Both the position numbers and the translations under genes were made by a program. Under the pieces are notes generated by a model. It was not told the DNA's origin, searched no databases, and was given only the letters and a program-made list of their open reading frames with translations. Shown here piece by piece: positions 58,937 to 64,000 of a stretch of DNA of 64,000 nucleotides. Numbering within the stretch: position 1 is the stretch's first letter; every line of letters starts with the position of its first letter. The DNA comes from Nakazawaea peltata. Lineage: Eukaryota; Ascomycota; Pichiomycetes; Alaninales; Pachysolenaceae. The stretch is taken from the NCBI GenBank assembly GCA_001599355.1, contig BCGQ01000003.1:870468-934467 (forward strand), read 5' to 3'.

Positions 58937-59608
58937 ATGAATTTATTGTGGTTAGTAATTGTTTGTGGGTTATCTTTAGCCTTACCTGTTCAGGAAATTT
59001 ACTCTCAAGATGTTCCTTTGAGAGCTAATGATCCAAATGATATGGCTTTCATTAGGGAAGTCGTTTTTACTGGCACCTCTAATGCCAGTGTTGATTATAG
59101 TGAACAAATGAAAATGTATGCTAAATCTGTCGATGTTGAAATTGTTTCAAAGCCGGTCAAAATTCAGAGCTTGAATTTCCCAATTTCCAACTGTCTCATG
59201 AGTCCAAAGGGGACTGGTGGATCGATTGGATATGCAGGATCATTTTCTATTGCTGCTTCTGCATCAATCTCTCCTGGATTAGCTGATCCTATTCTGGGAG
59301 CAGTGACGCTTTCTGGGTCTGTTTCGGTTTCCAAAAGTATAGGATACTCACTTAGTTATAGTTGCTCAGCAAACGCTGGAGGTATTGCCCAGTTACTCGC
59401 TACTCCAATTTATGTTTCATTTGAATACAGAACTAAGGAAAAGTATAGAAGGCTTTCTACAGGAGAAGAAATTGAAAGCTATAAATCTTCTTGGAGTCCA
59501 GTCAAGCAGGGTTCTCTTCCTGTTGTCCAAACACCAGTGTTCCATTGTGTCAATGCTACTGACGCTATTTGTGGAATCCCACCAAGAAACATAACCTTAC
59601 CTAACTAA
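58937..59608 (+). CDS. Secreted protein of unknown function
   Basis: 223 residues; not recognised. An N-terminal signal peptide (about 1-17, MNLLWLVIVCGLSLALP) is followed by a mature part without a C-terminal anchor. The centre (about 90-165) is rich in Gly, Ser, Ala and small hydrophobics in alternation (GSFSIAASASIS, SGSVSVSKSIGYSLSYSCSANAG), suggesting beta structure. Four cysteines remain after the leader (SNC, YSC, FHC, AIC) and could form two disulfides; N-glycosylation sequons occur at NAS, NAT and NIT. A TATA-like box lies near 58875. It ends 16 bp before the convergent PHO92. Confidence 0.6.
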   Translation: MNLLWLVIVCGLSLALPVQEIYSQDVPLRANDPNDMAFIREVVFTGTSNASVDYSEQMKMYAKSVDVEIVSKPVKIQSLNFPISNCLMSPKGTGGSIGYAGSFSIAASASISPGLADPILGAVTLSGSVSVSKSIGYSLSYSCSANAGGIAQLLATPIYVSFEYRTKEKYRRLSTGEEIESYKSSWSPVKQGSLPVVQTPVFHCVNATDAICGIPPRNITLPN

Positions 59609-59624
59609 GTTGTTAATTAATAAA

Positions 59625-60569
59625 TCATATCTCTTGAGGAGATAATATTGACGTAGTAGAACTACAGTAGGTAAAAATATTCAACATCTCAACTCCTACC
59701 TCAAATGGTAATGACTGTGTATCTCTACTGGTTACTACGCTTGAAATACATTTTTGACCCTGCTTAACCATTGGAATACTCAATCTCTTGAAGTATCTGT
59801 TTTCGACATCTTTCACAAATAAGAACTTCACAGGAAAACTTCCTTTCCATTTTGGATCTACCCAACAATGAGCATCCTTATTAAAGTCAACTGAACCCGT
59901 CATTTCAGCTACGGCACAAAATTTTCCAGAACCATTAACAGAGAAGAACAAAATAATCTTGCCTTGAGAGTCTCCATTATCCATCTGGGCATCAAAAGCT
60001 CTGTTCAACCTTTGATTACCTAATTTAGTAGATGACCAGCAACGATGTTCAAATGCAGCAACCACGTCTTGCTCATTATAGGATTTAATTACGTAGAATA
60101 GAGTATTTGAGGGCGGGGGTAAGTCTAGGAATGTGTTAATTACGAATGATTCTGGTCGAGGTTTTTGTTCCTGTACTTGGTAAGAAGGTTTCTCCCTAAT
60201 TATCTCCCCAAAACGCAACCCTTTATCCAACCCTTCTTCCATTTCCTGAATTAATGAAGATAAGAGGAAATTAGTCCAGGTTTCCAGACGATCAATATCC
60301 AATTCATCAACTTGAAGCGGTGCATGGATAGTACCAAGTGGTCTCGCATTATCAACAGGCAAATTCCATTCCTTATGAGGACTGAAAATTTCGTTTTCCT
60401 TCGAATACAATAAAGCAGAATTATTCCTTATAGCAGGTCTTGTATTCATTTCAGAATTGAATCTATTCTGACCCCACTCTGTAAGGGCGGTACCAAACGG
60501 GGTTGGAGATTGATGAGGGTAACGCTGAGGCATCTTCTGGGATTTATTCCACTGAAAATAATTCTCCAT
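59625..60569 (-). CDS. PHO92: YTH-domain m6A reader Pho92
   Basis: 314 residues (S. cerevisiae 306). The C-terminal about 180 residues are a YTH domain: TLFYVIKSYNEQDVVAAFEHRCWSSTKLGNQRLNRAF, ILFFSVNGSGKFCAVAEMTG, HCWVDPKWKGSFPVKFLFVKDV, SRDTQSLPFEVGVEML. The Trp of CWSST and the Trp of HCWVDPKW are the expected aromatic-cage residues that hold N6-methyladenosine. The N-terminus is low complexity. In S. cerevisiae Pho92 regulates PHO4 mRNA stability and meiotic transcripts. Confidence 0.92.
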   Translation of the reverse strand: MENYFQWNKSQKMPQRYPHQSPTPFGTALTEWGQNRFNSEMNTRPAIRNNSALLYSKENEIFSPHKEWNLPVDNARPLGTIHAPLQVDELDIDRLETWTNFLLSSLIQEMEEGLDKGLRFGEIIREKPSYQVQEQKPRPESFVINTFLDLPPPSNTLFYVIKSYNEQDVVAAFEHRCWSSTKLGNQRLNRAFDAQMDNGDSQGKIILFFSVNGSGKFCAVAEMTGSVDFNKDAHCWVDPKWKGSFPVKFLFVKDVENRYFKRLSIPMVKQGQKCISSVVTSRDTQSLPFEVGVEMLNIFTYCSSTTSILSPQEI

Positions 60570-61105
60570 AATTTGACCAGGCTATCGTTTTGAGAATTGA
60601 ATTATTTCAAGGAATATTGTCAGGGATCTTATTTATATATAAACGTAGTGGTTAAAAGGAGTGAAAAGAGGTCAAAAGGGGCTTCTAAAGGGGTAAAATG
60701 ATGCATCATTTAATTATCAGAAGGATTATTTTCCTTCGAATTTCTTAGGCTTTGCGCTTCGTTAACCTTAAGGGAGGACCTCTAAAGGGGGATCAACAGG
60801 CGAATAAAGGTGGTCATGAAGACAGACAACCGTTATATGGGAGAGTAACCATTAATCGATTCATGCATGCCATATCATATGAACTGCCACTATTCACGAC
60901 TTGCTCTTTACCCCAAGCTTTCCCTCTTATTTAACCCCTTTTGCTTCCATTTTCCCTTCTCTTCTGCTGCAGTTTTCCCTCTTTCTCCCACACAATTTCC
61001 TCTTTTGATCGATGACCTGCACCTGATAAGAAAAAATGACACAAATTCCAAAACAAACAATTGCTCCGAGGGTGACCCAAATGGAAAAGGAAAAGGGGGT
61101 TGAAG
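60570..61105. promoter_or_regulatory. Divergent promoter of PHO92 and the lipase gene
   Basis: 536 bp. Near PHO92 the plus strand has repeated AAAAGGGG/TAAAGGGGT words (60660-60695, and 60784-60790), C-rich on the PHO92 sense strand. No additional gene is supported. Confidence 0.35.
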
Positions 61106-62080
61106 ATGAAATGGGCGATATATTTGGCAAGCGCCATTGTTTTCTTGACGCACCTGGCGTCTGTATCAGTTAAGCAGCCAATATTAGCTAACAGCGCTTC
61201 TTCTATTGCCGTTCCCGATGAATATTTTGACTTATTTGACTCATCAGCAAGGTTAATTGACATCTCATATTGCATTGGACCTGGAAGTAAGATTCGGCCT
61301 CCTTTCAGATGTCAGAATGAATGTGATAGATTCAAGAACATGACCTTAGTAGAGCAATTCACCGGTGATAACTCTATACTGTCATTAAGAATTACTGGTT
61401 ATATCTCCCTTGATCGACCAGCTAAGAAGATCTATGTGGTGTTAAGGGGGACGAGATCTTTTAGTGACCTGTTAGCGGATATAGATTCCCAACAGATCAT
61501 ATTGAACCATATTTGTATTGGATGTAAGGCTCATAAAGGATTTTTCGAGACTTTCGATAACCTTCTACCGAAGATCGACCCTATTTTAAGGGAGATGATC
61601 AGTCTGTATCCTGATTATGGTATACATGTCTTGGGTCATTCACTTGGAGGAGCTGTGGGAACATTACTTGCTCATCATATTTTAAGGACTATGACCTTCA
61701 CGAACGTTAAATGCATTACAATGGGCCAACCAATCATTGGCAATACTCATCTTTCAAATTATTTGGACTTGACACTAAAGGTAGATGCACCCTTGGATGA
61801 CCGCATCTTGTACAGAATCACAAATAAGGCTGATACTGTACCTACGCTACCTCCCACAACCGCTCTGGTTCATTATACTCAGCTCTCAGGAGAGATATTC
61901 ATATCAAATTTAGATCTAGAGTCCCTCGCAACTCAAGATGTTATCATATGCCATGGGCAAGACGATTTAAATTGTTTCAAAAATTACTATGGCTACGGAT
62001 TTGATAGTCACCTCATCTACTTCAAGAAGTTAGGATTTTGTGGCTTTGGATTACCGAACGTTCTTTCTTTTATTTCATAA
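61106..62080 (+). CDS. Secreted class 3 (fungal-type) lipase
   Basis: 324 residues from MKWAIYLASAIVFLTHLASVSV, a clear signal peptide; a TTG two codons earlier is not needed. Alpha/beta-hydrolase of the Lipase_3 family: KIYVVLRGTRSFSDLLADI (oxyanion region), nucleophile S179 in HVLGHSLGGAVG, then TMGQPIIGN, catalytic Asp in NKADTVPTLPP and His in ALVHYTQLSGEIF. It resembles the S. cerevisiae YJR107W / Yarrowia Lip2 group and should hydrolyse triacylglycerols outside the cell. It converges on XRS2 with 29 bp between. Confidence 0.87.
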   Translation: MKWAIYLASAIVFLTHLASVSVKQPILANSASSIAVPDEYFDLFDSSARLIDISYCIGPGSKIRPPFRCQNECDRFKNMTLVEQFTGDNSILSLRITGYISLDRPAKKIYVVLRGTRSFSDLLADIDSQQIILNHICIGCKAHKGFFETFDNLLPKIDPILREMISLYPDYGIHVLGHSLGGAVGTLLAHHILRTMTFTNVKCITMGQPIIGNTHLSNYLDLTLKVDAPLDDRILYRITNKADTVPTLPPTTALVHYTQLSGEIFISNLDLESLATQDVIICHGQDDLNCFKNYYGYGFDSHLIYFKKLGFCGFGLPNVLSFIS

Positions 62081-62109
62081 AATCATTACTGCATATATAA
62101 TACAATTAC

Positions 62110-63999
62110 TTATCTTCGTCTTGTAAATTTGAAAGTGACCCCTCTATCATCATCTTCGTCATTACTTTCCTCTTCACTTTGTGCGGTGAACGACTGTGTC
62201 ACTTGGTTTCGATTAGCCCCTTTATCACGACTATTCAGCACTGGTCTTCGTTGTGATCTAAGTGAGAATGACCCCCTCTCATCATGCTCTTCTATATCAC
62301 TATCTACAAACAAGTCCTCGTTGGTGTTCTGCGTTCTGGCACTGACAACCTGCCGTACAGGTTCGAAATATGGATCAGTTTCCTGAATTTGCTCAGAAGT
62401 TTTATCGATCCCAGCTAAATACAGCTCATCTTTATCGATTTCTTGTCCCTCTTTATATTCTTCAAGTGGTAGATAATTCACCAAGGTGTGATGACGGGTC
62501 AGAAACTCTTGATTACGAGCTCGGTTGGATGCACCAACTTTAGGTGCTACTTTTTTGAAATTTTTGAAATTTTTACGACCATTCCATTTCTCATTCCAAG
62601 CTCCAATCGATTTATCAACTTCCCCAGTTTTTGATACACCATTTATAACCTCCATTGGTTCTATAATAATCAAATTTTGGATATCAATTCCATCTACGTT
62701 AATATTCGTGTCTTCTTTATCCAGTATAGACTTTTCAGTTTTAATTTGTTTAATAGCATCTACGAATTTGGTGGTCGAGACTACTGGTTTGGGGGTTACC
62801 AGTTTGGAGGTCGACCCTTTTTTAACATCTTGTTTGACTGTGTGATTTCCCCTTTCTTCTGGATCTGATTCAGGTCTCTGTGAAATAATTTCTGGTTCTG
62901 GTTCCGAGTCCACTACCATTTCATCTTGGTGTGGCTCAGAATCCACTACCTCTTGTTCGGGAAGCTGTACATTCGAGTCAGGTTCCTCTTTCAGGGGAAT
63001 TGTTTCCTCCATATACACCAGGAATGGGTCAATTCTAGTTTGAGTTCCAAAATTTCTCCTCTTTCTACGATTTGTCATACTTTCAGATTCGGCTTTTCTC
63101 TTAAAATAACCCCCTTCAAGTAACGTAGGATCTATCTTTATTACCGAGTTCAAAAAGTCTTCTCCTCGTGTTATTTTGAAGTTCAATTTCTCACATACCA
63201 GTTCTATTCTCTTTGTAATATCAGAAAGTCCTAAATCATCCAATTTCTCTTCACTAAGGAATTGCACTATTACAACTTTATTATAAATATTTTCAATTTT
63301 GTTAATCCAGTCAGAGATCGATTTACTTTGTTCTAAAGTTTCTACAGAACCACCGGCATCTTTGATCAATGCCAGGTGACTCTCGGCAGACGCTTCCTCT
63401 GCAAACACAAAAGTGAACCCTTGAAACATTGTTTTACGTTTTATATTGGGTACGAATTCGGAAGATGGTACAAACTCAGCATGTCTTGGTAACTGATCAA
63501 GGCTCTGCTTGATCTTTTGCTCAGATTCAATTAAACTCCATAGGAATTGCTCACTGACAACTGGCTTCAGGTTTATTAACATATATGTCAAATCTGCCAC
63601 ATTATGAGGCTCAGAATCGATATATATTTCCGTTGTAGATCGAAGTCCGATACTAGTACGAATATCTAATAATCCCAGAGCTTTCAATGCGAGGTCGTAT
63701 AATGTTATTGAGGGATCTCTAGAGGTAGGTCTGTCAGCAGAACCAATTGAGATGGATATCGTCATACGAACCCAATGAAATGATAAGTCGACTCTTTGGT
63801 CGTCACCTTTCTTGAATAAAACCGAACAGGATGGAGATGAACTCTTATTGAAATTAAAATTGAAGATCCTTGGTCTGACTGGGTCATTCAGGTCATCTTT
63901 ACGGTACCTTTTGTTGTCAATATATGTAGTAGCACCACTTTCAAGTATAATTGTTAACGGAGTCACCTCGGATGTCTTGATATAAGGGTCGCAATCATC
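62110..63999 (-). CDS. XRS2: MRX complex subunit Xrs2/Nbs1 (N-terminus outside window)
   Basis: At least 629 residues are visible and the frame stays open to the right edge, so the start and most of the FHA domain lie outside. Xrs2 targets Mre11-Rad50 to DNA ends and activates Tel1. The middle holds a BRCT-like region (about 180-280). The Mre11-binding motif WNGRKNFKNFKKVAP matches S. cerevisiae WHKRKNFKTFVKV, followed by FLTRHHTLVNYLPLEEY (Xrs2 NYVPLKKY), and the C-terminus VTFKFTRRR matches KFTFKRRKG next to acidic residues, the Tel1-interaction end. Confidence 0.88.
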   Translation of the reverse strand, partial: DDCDPYIKTSEVTPLTIILESGATTYIDNKRYRKDDLNDPVRPRIFNFNFNKSSSPSCSVLFKKGDDQRVDLSFHWVRMTISISIGSADRPTSRDPSITLYDLALKALGLLDIRTSIGLRSTTEIYIDSEPHNVADLTYMLINLKPVVSEQFLWSLIESEQKIKQSLDQLPRHAEFVPSSEFVPNIKRKTMFQGFTFVFAEEASAESHLALIKDAGGSVETLEQSKSISDWINKIENIYNKVVIVQFLSEEKLDDLGLSDITKRIELVCEKLNFKITRGEDFLNSVIKIDPTLLEGGYFKRKAESESMTNRRKRRNFGTQTRIDPFLVYMEETIPLKEEPDSNVQLPEQEVVDSEPHQDEMVVDSEPEPEIISQRPESDPEERGNHTVKQDVKKGSTSKLVTPKPVVSTTKFVDAIKQIKTEKSILDKEDTNINVDGIDIQNLIIIEPMEVINGVSKTGEVDKSIGAWNEKWNGRKNFKNFKKVAPKVGASNRARNQEFLTRHHTLVNYLPLEEYKEGQEIDKDELYLAGIDKTSEQIQETDPYFEPVRQVVSARTQNTNEDLFVDSDIEEHDERGSFSLRSQRRPVLNSRDKGANRNQVTQSFTAQSEEESNDEDDDRGVTFKFTRRR

Positions 64000-64000
64000 A

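Noticed and set aside
1-64000. CUG-Ser decoding (Candida-type clade)
   Set aside because: CTG positions coincide with conserved alanines (DBR1, YAP1, SEC23, CTK2), not serines, and lie inside an alanine run.
1-64000. Transposons, retroelement remnants, CRISPR arrays and telomeric repeats
   Set aside because: No reverse transcriptase, integrase or transposase-like frame, no long terminal repeats and no long tandem arrays were found on either strand.

Overview
The window is a gene-dense stretch of budding-yeast (Saccharomycotina) nuclear chromosome: 34 protein-coding genes, three tRNA genes, four spliceosomal introns and no mobile element that I can see. Most genes are one-to-one relatives of single-copy Saccharomyces genes. 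The key clue to the organism is the genetic code. CTG codons repeatedly fall on positions that are alanine in the family (DBR1 GNHE-A-SN, YAP1 NRA-A-QR-A, SEC23 DQE-A-A-A-VL, CTK2, RPT1), and three CTGs sit inside a 15-codon alanine run. The window therefore most likely comes from the CUG-Ala clade (Pachysolen, Nakazawaea, Peterozyma). Standard-code translations show leucine at each CTG and are wrong there.

Layout. 1-6.4 kb: 3' end of GSH1, tRNA-Pro, MCR1, DBR1, RPT1, RPC25. 6.9-19.9 kb: PUF6, the copper pump CCC2, an F-box protein, a Pmt1-type O-mannosyltransferase, SRB7/MED21, VMA22 (one intron) and a sorbose-reductase-like SDR. 21-28.9 kb: an alanine/glutamine-rich HTH protein, tRNA-Asp, SBE2, NDI1 and intron-containing tRNA-Lys. 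29-44.8 kb: BDF1, SUV3, CTK2/BET4 (overlapping 3' ends), MRP8, a PQ-loop transporter, DPL1, HDA2 and SEC23 (intron directly after the ATG). 46-52.3 kb: YAP1, ATG37, RPL12 and MAK10 (two tiny introns). 53-64 kb is more accessory: a hydantoinase/oxoprolinase-DUF917 protein divergent from an NCS1 permease, a secreted protein of unknown function, the YTH reader PHO92, a secreted class 3 lipase, and XRS2 cut by the window end.

Functional links. YAP1 controls glutathione and redox genes in S. cerevisiae, and GSH1 lies in the same window; YAP1 has a double Yap-type site upstream of itself. The hydantoinase/permease pair shares a promoter with five GATAAG-type sites, suggesting a nitrogen-regulated uptake and ring-opening module. 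RPL12 has a 16-bp palindrome resembling two Tbf1 sites, and PUF6 has PAC and RRPE-like elements. Most promoters carry C-rich tracts on the sense strand.
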